DNA of 64,000 nucleotides from PFL42 sp963789825 (GTDB lineage: Bacteria; Chloroflexota; Anaerolineae; Anaerolineales; E44-bin32). Of this stretch, positions 1-8,716 are shown piece by piece. The position numbers and the translations under genes are program-made. The stretch is taken from assembly GCA_963789825.1 (NCBI GenBank), contig CAWBME010000006.1, positions 1,116,001 to 1,180,000 on the forward strand, read 5' to 3'. The first letter of the stretch is position 1, and each line of letters begins with the position of its first letter. The notes below the pieces were generated by a model. That model was not told the DNA's origin. It searched no databases and was given only the letters and a program-made list of their open reading frames with translations.

Positions 1-475
1 CGTTGGGAACGGTATCCCCCAGGATCCCGGTGAGCGCCATAGCCAGGATGAAGGCCGGGAAGGCCAGCAGGACGTCGACCACGCGCATGACAACATCGTC
101 CACGCCGCCGCCGAAGTAGCCGGATAGGCCGCCGATGGTGGCGCCGACCAGGAAGGCACTCAACGCCACCGAGAAGGCGATCCCCAGATCCAGGCGGGTG
201 GCATGCACCACGCGCGAGAAAATGTCCCGCCCGAACTTGTCGGTGCCGAACCAGAACTCCGAGGAGGGTGGCTGGAGCGTGGCCTTGGGGTTGGTCGCAT
301 TCGGCCCATAGGGCGCCAGCTCGGGACCAATCACCGCAATGACCACGTAGATCAGGATCAAGGCGATACCCAATGAGAACAGCCGCCAGCGCCCGATCTC
401 ACTCAGCCCGCGATACCAGATCGAGCGTTTGCCCTCCTTTCCCAGGCCTGCCCGCGGGTTCAACGTCGTCTCCAT
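1..475 (-). CDS. ABC transporter permease, DppC/OppC family (partial, runs off the left edge)
   Basis: This is the N-terminal 158 residues of an inner-membrane permease that would pair with the DppB-like subunit next door to import a peptide- or oligosaccharide-type substrate. The translation shows a short cytosolic leader, a first membrane segment (LFSLGIALILIYVVIAVIG), the family motif FGTDKFGRDIFSRV, and the following hydrophobic helices up to GILGDTVPN, where the window ends. I chose the ATG at 475 because the ATG at 480, which overlaps the upstream stop, hits a TGA after six codons. The rest of the gene, and any ATPase subunits, lie outside the window. Confidence 0.85.
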   Translation of the reverse strand, partial: METTLNPRAGLGKEGKRSIWYRGLSEIGRWRLFSLGIALILIYVVIAVIGPELAPYGPNATNPKATLQPPSSEFWFGTDKFGRDIFSRVVHATRLDLGIAFSVALSAFLVGATIGGLSGYFGGGVDDVVMRVVDVLLAFPAFILAMALTGILGDTVPN

Positions 476-476
476 T

Positions 477-1478
477 TCATCCCAAACGAATGCGCGGGTC
501 GATGAACCCGTAGGCCAGATCGATCATCAGGTTGATGCCGACATACATGACCGCGATCAGGATCACAAACCCCTGCACGGCATTGAAGTCGTTGATGGTC
601 AGCGCATTCCAGGCATATTGACCGATCCCAGCCCACGAGAAGACTTTTTCAACCACCACATTCCCGGCGATCAAGTAGCCGAAGACGATTCCGATCATGG
701 TCAGGATCGGGATGAAGGCATTGCGCAGGCCGTCGCGCATCACCACACTGCGGCGAGGAACCCCGATGGCCTTGGCCGTGCGAATGTAGTCTGAGTTCAG
801 GAAGTCCAACATCGAACCGCGCGTCATCTTGACGATCGGTGCACTGACCACGAAGGCCAACACCAGTGCCGGCAGCCACAGATGGTTGAGCGCGTCGAGG
901 AAGGTGCCAAGCTGACCCGCCAGCAGGCTGTCGACCGTGAACAGCCCGGTCACATGGGGCGGTTCGGGCACGCCGATGGTCAGCCGGTCGAGCGGCGCCG
1001 GCGCCCAGCCCAGCGTGTAGTAGAAGACGTGCACCATGAGCAGCGCCAGCCAGAACAGCGCCTGCGCCGCTCCCAGGGTAGCGTACAGTCGCACACCCTG
1101 GTCGATCCATGATCCGGCGAAGACGGCCGCCAGCACACCCAGGCCCAGCCCGACGACCAGTGCAATCAGGAAGGCCGTGGCCGCCAGCTCCAGCGTCGCC
1201 GGGAGCCGTTGCCCCAGCTCCTGGCGCACGGGCTGACCGGTCTTCCAGCTCTCGCCGAGGTTTCCCGAGAGCAGCTCTTGGGCATAGCGGGCGAATTGGA
1301 CATAGATCGGCTGGTCGAGGCCCATCTCACGTTCGTACTTCTGGATGAGTGCGGCATCGGCCAAGGGGCCGGCACGCAGGGCCGCCGGGTTGGATGGGAG
1401 GATGTGAGTCAGCAGGAAGACGAACACCGCCACGCCGGCGAGCGTGACGAGCGCCAGCCCGACTCTGCCGCGACACAT
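477..1478 (-). CDS. ABC transporter permease, DppB/OppB family
   Basis: This 333-residue integral membrane permease belongs to the peptide/nickel/oligosaccharide importer family. It has a hydrophobic N-terminal helix, the family start of the mature region (ILPSNPAALRAGP), five or six membrane spans, and the EAA-like cytoplasmic loop near residues 230-260 (DYIRTAKAIGVPRRSV) that contacts the ATPase. The N-terminus looks shifted: the preceding frame reads LLSYVSR from a TTG at 1497 with GAGG just upstream, and one extra base near 1462 would join it to RVGLALVTLAG. The real start may therefore be at 1497. It nearly abuts the DppC-like gene. Confidence 0.88.
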   Translation of the reverse strand: MCRGRVGLALVTLAGVAVFVFLLTHILPSNPAALRAGPLADAALIQKYEREMGLDQPIYVQFARYAQELLSGNLGESWKTGQPVRQELGQRLPATLELAATAFLIALVVGLGLGVLAAVFAGSWIDQGVRLYATLGAAQALFWLALLMVHVFYYTLGWAPAPLDRLTIGVPEPPHVTGLFTVDSLLAGQLGTFLDALNHLWLPALVLAFVVSAPIVKMTRGSMLDFLNSDYIRTAKAIGVPRRSVVMRDGLRNAFIPILTMIGIVFGYLIAGNVVVEKVFSWAGIGQYAWNALTINDFNAVQGFVILIAVMYVGINLMIDLAYGFIDPRIRLG

Positions 1479-1641
1479 AGCTCAGCAGGTGAGGCAAGTG
1501 CGCCTCGCTAGCTGCAGCAGGCCAATGCCCCCCGCCGGGCCCGGCGCATGCCGAGCGCCGACCCGACCGCAAGCCGTGCCCGCCGCCGAAGGTTGAGTTC
1601 GTCCCCGCTTCATCGCCCTGCCATTCTCACTGTATTGTACA

Positions 1642-1672
1642 GGCAGGGGCACACCCCAGGCATGCCCCTGCC
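1642..1672. repeat. Perfect 10-bp inverted repeat between binding-protein and permease genes
   Basis: GGCAGGGGCA (1642-1651) and TGCCCCTGCC (1663-1672) form a perfect stem with an 11-nt loop. It sits in the 230-bp gap between the solute-binding protein gene and the DppB-like gene. There is no T-run after it on the minus strand, so it is not a classical terminator. Such hairpins often protect the upstream binding-protein mRNA and lower permease expression; that role is inferred here. Confidence 0.55.
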
Positions 1673-1708
1673 ATTCGATCACTTCAACTCACGTGGTTCG
1701 CCGATCGG

Positions 1709-3406
1709 TCAGTCCTTGCCCAGGAAGGCGTAGCGCAGGGTGAGATCATTGAACAGCGCGATCCCGCTTACGTTGGAGCGCGTGGCGATGATCCACTCCG
1801 GCGCGTACAGATAGATCCAGGGCACCTCTTCCTGCACCACGATCTCCTGCCCGCGCTTGCTGCGCTCCTCACGGAATGCCGGATCGCTGTTCAGCGTCAG
1901 GTCGGCGATGATCTGATCGAGCTCCTCGTTGCAGGTGTTCGAGTAGTTGGTGAACTGACCGCACTTGAAGTTCCAGGTGAACTGGAACGCCGGGTCATTG
2001 CCCCAGGAGTACCACTCGAAGATGTAGAACGGCAGGTTGTGCTTGCCGCTCTCATCCATGGCATTGAGCAGCTCGTTGTATTGAGCGACCGGTAGGGCAT
2101 TCACGTTGACCGTCACCCCGATTTCGGCGGCGCCGGATTGAATCCAGGTGGCCGAGTTCGAACTCGGGCCTGATCTTCCTGCGGAACCACCAGGTCGACG
2201 GTGAAGCCGTCCGGATAGCCGGCCTCCACCAGCAAGGCCTTCGCCTCATCGACGGTTGCCTGGTCGAAGGTGAAGAACTCCTTGGTGTGGGTCGCCATGC
2301 CTTCGGCGATCGGGGATCCGGGGTTGGCGCCGTAGCCGTAGATCACGTTGTCGACGATCGCCTGGTAGGGCACGACCATGGACAGCGCCTTGCGGACACG
2401 GACGTCGTCGAACGGCTTCTGGTTCAAGTTCATCCCGGCGTGGTAGACGCGTGTCGTCGGGACGTGGTGGATGGTGATGTTGGGATCAGCTTCGAGCTCC
2501 TCGAGATCGCCATAAGGAACGCCCAACGCTACATCCACATCCCCCGCCCGCAGCAGCTGCTCGCGCGTGGCGGCTTCCGGCACGACGCGGAAGATCACCT
2601 TGCAGTTGTTGAAGAACTCGGGGCCGCGCCAGTAGTTGGGATTGGGCTCGAAGACGTACTCGACGCCGGCATTCCAGCTGGTGATGATGTAGGGCCCGCT
2701 GGAGTTGGAGTTGGTGCGGAAGAAGTTCTCCGCCCACGGGTCCTCGGCCGTCGCATTGGCATCGGCCGTGGCCTGACTCATCGCCCCCAACACCTGGAAG
2801 CTGAGGATGACCTCCGCCAGCGCCACCGGCTGGGCGGTAGTGATCTTGAGGGTGTAGTCATCGACGACCTCGACCTGGTCGATCGAGGTGACCGCCATGA
2901 ACCCGGTCAGCAGCGTGATGTAGCCCGGGCCCTCCAGGGCGCGCTTCAGCGTGTAGTAGTAGTCATTGGCCGTGACCGGCGTTCCATCGGCGAACGTGGC
3001 ATCTTGGCGGAGATAGAACGGTATAGGTCATGCCATCGTCGGAGACCTCGAAGCTCTCCGCACCGGCGCCAATGTACTTGTCTGAGCCGATGTACACGTT
3101 GTCGCCCTGGTCGATCAGTTCCTGTTGGACCAAGGGCTCATACAGATTGGCGGTTGCATCGTAAGCGGCAATGCTGCGGAACTGCATCGGCTCGATATGG
3201 TCAATGTCGCCGTCGTAGGCGATGACGATCGTGCCCTCTTCGCCGCAGCCTACAGGCTCCGCCGGGGGCGCCTCAGTGGCAGCCGGCTCGGCAGGCACGG
3301 CCGGCGGCGCTTCGGTCGGGGCCGGCGCAGGTTGGCAGGCGCCGAGGACCATGGCCACCAGCACGATCAGCGACAGGGACACTAGCAGCGTACTTCGCGA
3401 TTTCAT
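1709..3406 (-). CDS. ABC transporter substrate-binding lipoprotein, SBP_bac_5 family (two frameshifts)
   Basis: This is the extracellular lipid-anchored receptor for the DppBC-like importer. The N-terminus is a lipoprotein signal peptide with lipobox VLGACQ, followed by a Pro/Ala/Thr/Glu linker. The family-5 fold follows: the IAYDGDIDHIEPMQF start of the domain, PYIITSWNAG, NYWRGPE and the helix DDVRVRKALSMVV, with the C-terminal lobe ending at TLRYAFLGKD. The coding frame is broken near 3020 (one extra base; the next frame reads FYLRQDATFADGTPVTANDY) and again near 2160 (next frame TWIQSGAAEIGVTVNVN). With both repaired it is about 565 residues, normal for the family. The ligand is unknown; the neighbours suggest a sugar-derived compound rather than a peptide. 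Confidence 0.88.
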
Positions 3407-3469
3407 CTCTCCTCCATTGCTGGTTGGGTTTGAGTTCTCAAAGGACGACAGCCGTCAGGCTCAATCCAT

Positions 3470-3802
3470 TCACCCGTCCTTTCCCAGGGGCGCGATCGGA
3501 TCACCCCACGCGCTCCCGGCACCTTCGATGAACTGCCCGATCTCGGCGATGATCTTCCGGATCGCGGGATGGTCCCTCAAGGCCGATCGGTAGGCATCGA
3601 TGTCGGCGACCTCCAGGACTTCGATGTAGTCGTAGGGCGCTTCGCCCTCACCCTCGACCGGTCCCGCGAGACGGTGGACGCGGTAGTGGAGGACACACTC
3701 GATGTCCTGCGCCAGGCGGTAGTCGGTCTCCTGTACCCAGCGCTCGTAGGCCGCCGCCTGCGCTCCCGCCTTCAACTTCGAGAACCAGAATACGCTCGCC
3801 AT
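3470..3802 (-). CDS. Small HapK/REDY-like protein, copy 1
   Basis: A complete 110-residue protein with the pattern of small ferredoxin-like alpha/beta-barrel proteins: an N-terminal strand (ASVFWFSKLKAG), a helix with YERWVQETDYRLAQ, a central strand (LHYRVHRL) and the strand DYIEVLEVADIDAY followed by a helix. The layout resembles the REDY-like HapK family, but I assign this only at family level and no catalytic activity is known to me. The next gene upstream is a diverged tandem copy of the same fold. It lies between the binding-protein gene and the uroporphyrinogen-decarboxylase-like gene, all on the minus strand, so it is probably part of the same operon. Confidence 0.55.
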   Translation of the reverse strand: MASVFWFSKLKAGAQAAAYERWVQETDYRLAQDIECVLHYRVHRLAGPVEGEGEAPYDYIEVLEVADIDAYRSALRDHPAIRKIIAEIGQFIEGAGSAWGDPIAPLGKDG

Positions 3803-3833
3803 CCCGATCCCTCGCGCCCGAATCCAGGTCCCG

Positions 3834-4154
3834 CTAGCTCGGCAACACCGGCTCGGCGACGATGCAGTGCACGACCTCGACCATCCCTGGCGACTGTGAG
3901 TGTACCTCCAGGACGGCGGGATGGCTCTCCAGGTCGTGCAGGTAGGCCTCCAGATCGTCGACCTCCGTCACGTCCACGAAATCGAACGGAAGGTCCTCTC
4001 CGCTCGGAATTGTCCCCACCACATGCGTCGAGCGATAGGTGCGGATGCTGGCGATGCGTTTGACGGCCGGATAGTCGACCCGCCGCACAAACGCCTGGTA
4101 CTCCTCGGCCGTTACACCCGGCTTCAGGCGGACCAACCAGTACACCACCGTCAT
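3834..4154 (-). CDS. Small HapK/REDY-like protein, copy 2
   Basis: A complete 106-residue paralogue of the neighbouring gene. The shared pattern is a start of the type MTVVYWLVRLKPGVT, a helix with Y-x-x-F-V-R-R-V-D-Y, a strand with R-T-Y-R-S, and FDFVDVTEVDDLEAY matching the copy-1 strand DYIEVLEVADIDAY. Tandem duplication followed by divergence suggests either a heterodimer or two related small ligands. The ATG at 4154 is preceded by GGAGG. Function is unknown; membership of the HapK-like group is inferred from the residue pattern only. Confidence 0.55.
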   Translation of the reverse strand: MTVVYWLVRLKPGVTAEEYQAFVRRVDYPAVKRIASIRTYRSTHVVGTIPSGEDLPFDFVDVTEVDDLEAYLHDLESHPAVLEVHSQSPGMVEVVHCIVAEPVLPS

Positions 4155-4221
4155 GGCAGCCTCCTCCCCACCCCACGCGGCCGGGCATCCGCTGCAGCCC
4201 GCGAGCTGGACGGAAGCTCCC

Positions 4222-5398
4222 TCACGCCACAGCCTCCAGCTCCAGCGGGTAGCGCCCGAACGCCAGGCCGGCCTCGATCATGGCCAGCAGGTTCTCCACC
4301 GGAACGTCCGGCTGGACGTTGTGGGTGGGATTCAGCATGTAACCGCCGCCAGGGGCCATGGCGAGGATCTTGTCTCGCACTTCGCGGCGCACGTCCTCGG
4401 TGGAGCCGTGATTTAGTATTCGCATCGTATCGATCCCGCCCCAGAACGCCATGCGGTCCCCGAACTCCCGCTTCAGGTTGTGCGGATCCATGCGCGCGGC
4501 TGTGGTCTGCACGGGATTCAGGCAGGTGACACCGATCTCGCGCAGGTCGTCAATCACTTCAACCACACACCCGCAAGTGTGCCACATCACCGGGGCTTTC
4601 GAGCGCGAGGTGATCGCCTGCATCATGCGGGCATGCCGCGGCTTGAAGACCCTGCGGTAGGTGGCCGGGTTCATACACAGCCGGTCTTGGTGGCCGATGT
4701 CGTCCGAGACCGAGATCACATCCACCAGATCACCGATCTCGGCCGTAACCTTCTCCAGCGGGCCGAGCATCGACTCGGTCAGGCAGTCGGCCATGCATTC
4801 CAGCAGGTCGGGTTGCGTGGCCAGATCGATGTACCAATCCTGGTAGCCGCGCACGTTCTGGCTGCATTGTAGGACCCACAAGGATAAGTTGAGCACCAGG
4901 GCGCAGTCCGTCCTGGCCCGCATCGCCTCGATCCGCGAGCGTAGGCCACGCGTGTATCCTGGGTCGTCGGGGTCCGGCCAAGGGTGCCGCAGGATGTCTT
5001 GCTTGGTGATCGCGCCCGCCAGAGGGGGCTTGTGCAGGTCGTAGTAGTAGGAAGTGGGCGGCTTGCGCCATTCGATCCCCCAGGGATCACGGTAGTGACC
5101 CTCGCCCAGTTCGGTGTTCTGATTGCACGGCAGCTCGGGCGCATTGGACGAGACGAAGCGGGTGTCGACCGAGAGTTGGAGCGAGGATTTCCTCGTCGAT
5201 GTGGCAGACTTGCATGTTGCGTTCCATCAACTCGGTGGGCCGGTCGATGCCGAAGTGCCGCTTCAGCTCTTCATAGAAGGGGATGGTGGTCGTCGAGATC
5301 CATGTGCTGCCCAGATCGATCGGGACGCGATCGCCTTCCTGGAGGCTCAGGGCTGCCAGCACGCGCTCGCGCGAGGTCATCGTCCCTGGGGTGCGCAT
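4222..5398 (-). CDS. Uroporphyrinogen decarboxylase / MtaA-like methyltransferase family protein (one frameshift)
   Basis: This is a TIM-barrel protein of the URO-D superfamily, about 390 residues. It begins with the typical MTSRERVLAALSLQEGD-type start and has the MWHTCGCVVEVIDDL segment, where a His-x-Cys pair matches the zinc ligands of corrinoid-dependent methyltransferases such as MtaA rather than true HemE. The C-terminal PTHNVQPDVPVENLLAMIE is characteristic of the family. One indel near 5178 splits it; the other frame continues SVDTRFVSSNAPELPCNQ. Either ATG 5398 or ATG 5380 could be the start. Next to sugar-acid enzymes it may remove a methyl group from a substrate, which is inference. 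It slightly precedes the end of the DUF917 gene. Confidence 0.8.
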
Positions 5399-5439
5399 GG
5401 CAACTCTCTTGGCGACAGCCTCTTCGGCGGGCCAGCCCG

Positions 5440-6564
5440 TCAAGAGAGCTCCTCCAGGGGTCGGTAGCGATCGTCCGGCCGGCCATAGCGCGCCGGGCTG
5501 AAGGCGGCCTCAGCCTGTCCGGAGAGCACCGCCTCCCGCAGGCGCGGGTGACATGGCACGCCTACCAGGCTGACGAGGCTGCCGACTTGCAGCTCAACGC
5601 TCATGATCCCCCGCCCGGTCCCCGGCTCGAGCAACAGCACCAGATCCGGGAAGTACGCCCGCGCCGCGCCGTCGATCGCCAGGTACATCGACTCGTTCTT
5701 GATCACCAGTTGGGCTTTGCGCCCGGCGGAATCGCCCTGGCCCTCGAGCTCGGTTGAGGTCAAGTAGAACCCGAGCGCCTCCTGTTCTTGCATGCGGCGG
5801 ATTTCGCCGGTGAAGAGCAGGGTTCCACCGACCTCCGCGGCAACGACCGCCACGGGATCGGCGCCAGCCTGGCGTGCCGCGCTCACGGATTTGCCAAGCG
5901 CCAGCGAGGCGCTGATGGTGTTGGGAATGACGACTCGCTTGGCAGTGCGTCCACTCATCGGGTAGTGGTTGTTGGCTCCCAACCCGCCACCCTGCGTAAT
6001 CACAAAACGCCCCACCTGATCCGCGAAAGTTGGGTCCGCGGCGTGCTTCACCACCACCACATTGCCCTTCATGTCGACCAGCGGCATGGGAGTCAGGCTA
6101 ACCCCGTGGCCGATGAAGGAGGTCATCTGGGTCTCAGGCGCCGAGCGTCCCAAGGCGTCGCCGTCGATGACCGGCAAGCCCATGCGGGCGCCGAGCGAAA
6201 GGATAACCGGCGTGTTGAGGCCACCGACCTCAAAGGGGACGATATGGTCGATCGGCTTGCCGATCAGACCCTCCATCACCCGGGTGACCTCCAGCAACTC
6301 GAAGCGCTGCTCCCAATGGCGCATGACGTTCTCGGTGCCCATCTTCTCGAGCACCTTGACCGAGCCCATGATGCCGCCGCTGACGACGGTGCTGTCGTCG
6401 GCGATTTCCTCAAGGTCGACCACCTGGGGGAGGCGGCCATTGGCGAAATCGTTCTCAAGGATGGCTTTGCCCCAGGCTGGCGATCCCCCGCCGCCGGTGC
6501 CGAAAATGGCCAGCCCCTCCAGCAGCGGATCGATGTCATCGTGCCTCAGCGCGAATGTCGGCAT
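5440..6564 (-). CDS. DUF917 family protein (S-methyl-thiohydantoin desulfurase-like domains)
   Basis: A complete 374-residue cytosolic protein matching DUF917. It has a glycine-rich N-terminal motif (IFGTGGGGSPAWGKA), an EVGGLNTPVILSLGARM segment, DGDALGRSAPETQM, and a C-terminal domain ending near the RGIMSVELQVGSLVSLVGVP strand. The family is known from hydantoin-utilisation loci, and some members act on S-methyl thiohydantoin; the activity here is not established. The ATG at 6564 is the first Met with the canonical start and is chosen over a longer out-of-family extension. It is co-oriented with and close to the ABM-type gene upstream and the URO-D-like gene downstream. Confidence 0.85.
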   Translation of the reverse strand: MPTFALRHDDIDPLLEGLAIFGTGGGGSPAWGKAILENDFANGRLPQVVDLEEIADDSTVVSGGIMGSVKVLEKMGTENVMRHWEQRFELLEVTRVMEGLIGKPIDHIVPFEVGGLNTPVILSLGARMGLPVIDGDALGRSAPETQMTSFIGHGVSLTPMPLVDMKGNVVVVKHAADPTFADQVGRFVITQGGGLGANNHYPMSGRTAKRVVIPNTISASLALGKSVSAARQAGADPVAVVAAEVGGTLLFTGEIRRMQEQEALGFYLTSTELEGQGDSAGRKAQLVIKNESMYLAIDGAARAYFPDLVLLLEPGTGRGIMSVELQVGSLVSLVGVPCHPRLREAVLSGQAEAAFSPARYGRPDDRYRPLEELS

Positions 6565-6592
6565 GTGGCCTCCGCTTGCGGCGCGGACCGTT

Positions 6593-6907
6593 TCAAGCCG
6601 TTCGGACAGGCGCCGGCTGTTGCGCCACGACCCGGTGGACAACGACTTCGCTGCGCTGGTATAGCGACTTGAGCTTTGGGGACAGCGTCTTGTGGTCGTC
6701 GCTTTCGCGCCAGGCCAGTGCCGCCTCGGCATCCTCGAAGCCCAGCACCAGCAGGAGCATGTCGGCACTTTCTAGTGGCTGGAGCAACTCGGAACCCAGA
6801 AACCCCGGCTGCCGCGCCATGGCCGGACCGTAGTCCGAGCGGAATAACGAAGCGAACTCGTCCGCCTTGCCCGGATGAAGATGGAACATGACGTGACGTT
6901 CGATCAC
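6593..6907 (-). CDS. Antibiotic biosynthesis monooxygenase (ABM)-like / stress-responsive barrel protein
   Basis: A 104-residue dimeric alpha/beta-barrel type protein. The sequence shows the strand VMFHLHPGKADEF, a helix around YGPAMARQPGFLGSELLQP, the strand DMLLLVLGFEDAEAALAW and the C-terminal helix. Proteins of this fold act as cofactor-free oxygenases, isomerases or mutarotase-like enzymes, so the reaction cannot be fixed; a role on a labile sugar intermediate would fit the locus. The GTG at 6907 overlaps the stop of the aldolase gene as GTGA, which indicates translational coupling; ATG 6889 is the alternative start. Confidence 0.65.
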   Translation of the reverse strand: MIERHVMFHLHPGKADEFASLFRSDYGPAMARQPGFLGSELLQPLESADMLLLVLGFEDAEAALAWRESDDHKTLSPKLKSLYQRSEVVVHRVVAQQPAPVRTA

Positions 6908-7549
6908 TTTCTCGCCTCTTGCACTGCTTGGCTGAGCGCCCGGGCGGTGGCCGTCAGTTCATCGAAGCGCCCATCGGCGACGACTTTCTTGTTGACCAGG
7001 CTTGATCCGACCCCCAGGGCGACCGCACCGGCGCGAATGAACCCTGCCGCCGTCTCGAGCGTGACGCCACCGACGGCCATCAGCTTGACCTGCGGCAGCG
7101 GCGCCCGCACCGCCTGGAGGTAGGCCGGGCCACCCACCTCGGCCGGGAACAGCTTGACGAAATCGGCGCCGAGCTCCCAGGCGGCCAGGATCTCGGTCGG
7201 CGTGTAGGCGCCCGGCACGACGACCTTGTCGTAGCGGTGGCACATTTCGATGACCTCGGGGCTCAGTGTCGGTGCGACGATGAACTCGGCCCCTGCCAGA
7301 ATCGCCGCACGCGCCGTGGCCGCGTCGAGCACTGTGCCGGCGCCGATCAGCACCTCGCCGCCAAGCGCCTTCGATGACTTCCTCGATCGTGCGCAGCGCG
7401 CCGGGGGTGGTCATGGTGAATTCGATGACCGACACGCCGCCGGCGGCGATCGCCTTGGCCACCTGGACCAGCTCCCCGGGGCTGTCGAGCCGGACGATGG
7501 CGACCAGCCCGGTTCGTTCGATCCATGCTGCGTGCTGCTCGCGCCCCAT
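6904..7549 (-). CDS. eda: KDPG-type aldolase, 2-dehydro-3-deoxyphosphogluconate aldolase family (one frameshift)
   Basis: This class I aldolase would cleave 2-keto-3-deoxy-6-phosphogluconate, or the galactonate isomer, to pyruvate and glyceraldehyde 3-phosphate. The N-terminus has GLVAIVRLDSPGELVQVAKA and GGVSVIEFTMTTPGA, which places the catalytic Glu. The second part has LIGAGTVLD, the Schiff-base lysine region VKLFPAEVGGPAYLQAV and the phosphate loop AVGGVTLETAAGFI. One indel near 7368 splits it between EEVIE and VLIGAGTV. Repaired length is about 215 residues, standard for the family. It follows the sugar kinase gene directly, giving a kinase-aldolase pair. Confidence 0.88.
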
Positions 7550-7558
7550 CGTCTGCTC

Positions 7559-8542
7559 CTAGCGGACAATCCGCAAGCCGGCGCCTTTGATCAGCGCCTC
7601 GGTCTCCTCGAGCGTTGTCCAGTTGAAATCACCCCACGCCGAGTGCTTGAGTGCAGCGTAGGCGTTGCCGACCTTCACGCCGCGGGCGACGTCCTGCGTC
7701 AGGTAGCCAAACAGGAAGCCGGCGCTGAACGTGTCGCCCGAGCCGACACGATCGACGACCTCGATCTCGTAGGTCACGTCGTCGTAGAACATCCCCCCGG
7801 AATAGGCCAGCGCCGACCAGGTGTTGCGCCAGACCGAAGGCGTGCCGCGCAGCGTGATGGCCACGACTTCGATCTTGAACTGGTCGGCCAGCTTCTCGGC
7901 CACCTGTCGATAGTCCTCGCCGGTGATGCCGAAGACGCGCTCGGTGTCCTCTTCGGTCGTGATCAGGATGTCGACGTCGTTCATGAAGGGGGTCTGGATC
8001 TGGCGTGCCTTTTCCTGGCTCCACAGTTTGGCGCGGTAGTTCAGGTCATAGCTGACCAGCGCCCCGGCCGCCTTGGCGGCGGTGATGGCCTCGGCCGTCA
8101 CCGCGGCGGCGCTGTCGCTCAGAGCCGGCGTGATGCCGCTGACGTGGAACAATCGGCAGCCTTCGAACACCGCTCTCCAGCGAACCTCGCCGGGCTGGAT
8201 GTGCGCGATGGCCGACATGCCGCGGTCGTACAGCACGCTGCTGGCGCGCGGTGAAGCGCCATACTCGACGAAGTACAGGCCGAGGCGATCGTCCTTGGTC
8301 CACAGCAGGTGCGAGGTATCGACGCCCATCTCGCGGGCCTTGTTGCGCACCATGCGTCCCAGCGGGTTCTCCGGCAGGCGGCTGATCCAGGCGGAGGTCA
8401 GACCAAGCCGCGCCACACCGGCAGCGACATTGAGTTCGGAACCCCCGACAGTGATGTTCAGCTGCGTAGCTTGTTCGAGGCGCTGGAAGTCCGGCGGGGA
8501 GAGGCGAAGCATGCACTCCCCGAAGGTCACAATGTCAGGCAT
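7559..8542 (-). CDS. kdgK: PfkB-family sugar kinase, 2-keto-3-deoxygluconate kinase-like
   Basis: An intact 327-residue ribokinase-fold enzyme that would phosphorylate 2-keto-3-deoxygluconate (or galactonate) with ATP, feeding the adjacent KDPG-type aldolase. Visible features are the N-terminal FGECMLRLSPPDF, the substrate-binding glycine pair GGSELNVAAGVARLGL, the DLNYRAKLW segment and the C-terminal catalytic motif DRVGSGDTFSAGF with the base Asp. Start ATG 8542 has AGGAG seven bases upstream. It is the first gene of the minus-strand catabolic run; a good promoter lies about 145 bp upstream. The exact hexonate isomer cannot be told from sequence. Confidence 0.88.
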   Translation of the reverse strand: MPDIVTFGECMLRLSPPDFQRLEQATQLNITVGGSELNVAAGVARLGLTSAWISRLPENPLGRMVRNKAREMGVDTSHLLWTKDDRLGLYFVEYGASPRASSVLYDRGMSAIAHIQPGEVRWRAVFEGCRLFHVSGITPALSDSAAAVTAEAITAAKAAGALVSYDLNYRAKLWSQEKARQIQTPFMNDVDILITTEEDTERVFGITGEDYRQVAEKLADQFKIEVVAITLRGTPSVWRNTWSALAYSGGMFYDDVTYEIEVVDRVGSGDTFSAGFLFGYLTQDVARGVKVGNAYAALKHSAWGDFNWTTLEETEALIKGAGLRIVR

Positions 8543-8652
8543 CCGATGTCTCCTGGGCCGAGAAGCCGCTGAGCCCCCAGGTGCTGCGCACCCTCCGGGG
8601 TCGGCGCACTCCCGCTCGACCCTGCCCGCTCAAGTCGGCAAGGTCGTCGCCA

Positions 8653-8667
8653 TTTCGCAGAGTGAAA
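8653..8667. promoter_or_regulatory. Candidate IclR-type operator, TTTCG-N5-TGAAA
   Basis: An imperfect palindrome TTTCG CAGAG TGAAA lies just downstream of the predicted start point of the kinase-aldolase operon. It matches, with one mismatch in the second arm, the perfect palindrome TTTCG-N5-CGAAA at 9906-9920 over the promoter of the adjacent IclR gene. Binding by that regulator is an inference from this shared pattern. Confidence 0.45.
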
Positions 8668-8687
8668 AGGCTGTTTGTCTAGTAAAA

Positions 8688-8716
8688 AGGATACAGCAGG
8701 TCAGCGGGGTTGTCAA
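8688..8716 (-). promoter_or_regulatory. Sigma-70 type promoter for the KDG kinase-aldolase operon
   Basis: On the minus strand TTGACA (8716-8711), a 17-bp spacer and TATCCT (8693-8688) form a good promoter, six of six and four of six consensus matches. The predicted start is near 8680, giving a leader of about 140 nt before the kinase ATG. Confidence 0.65.

Noticed and set aside
2287..3225. A 312-codon plus-strand open frame.
   Set aside because: It is antisense to the family-5 binding-protein gene and only reflects the high G+C of the third codon positions.
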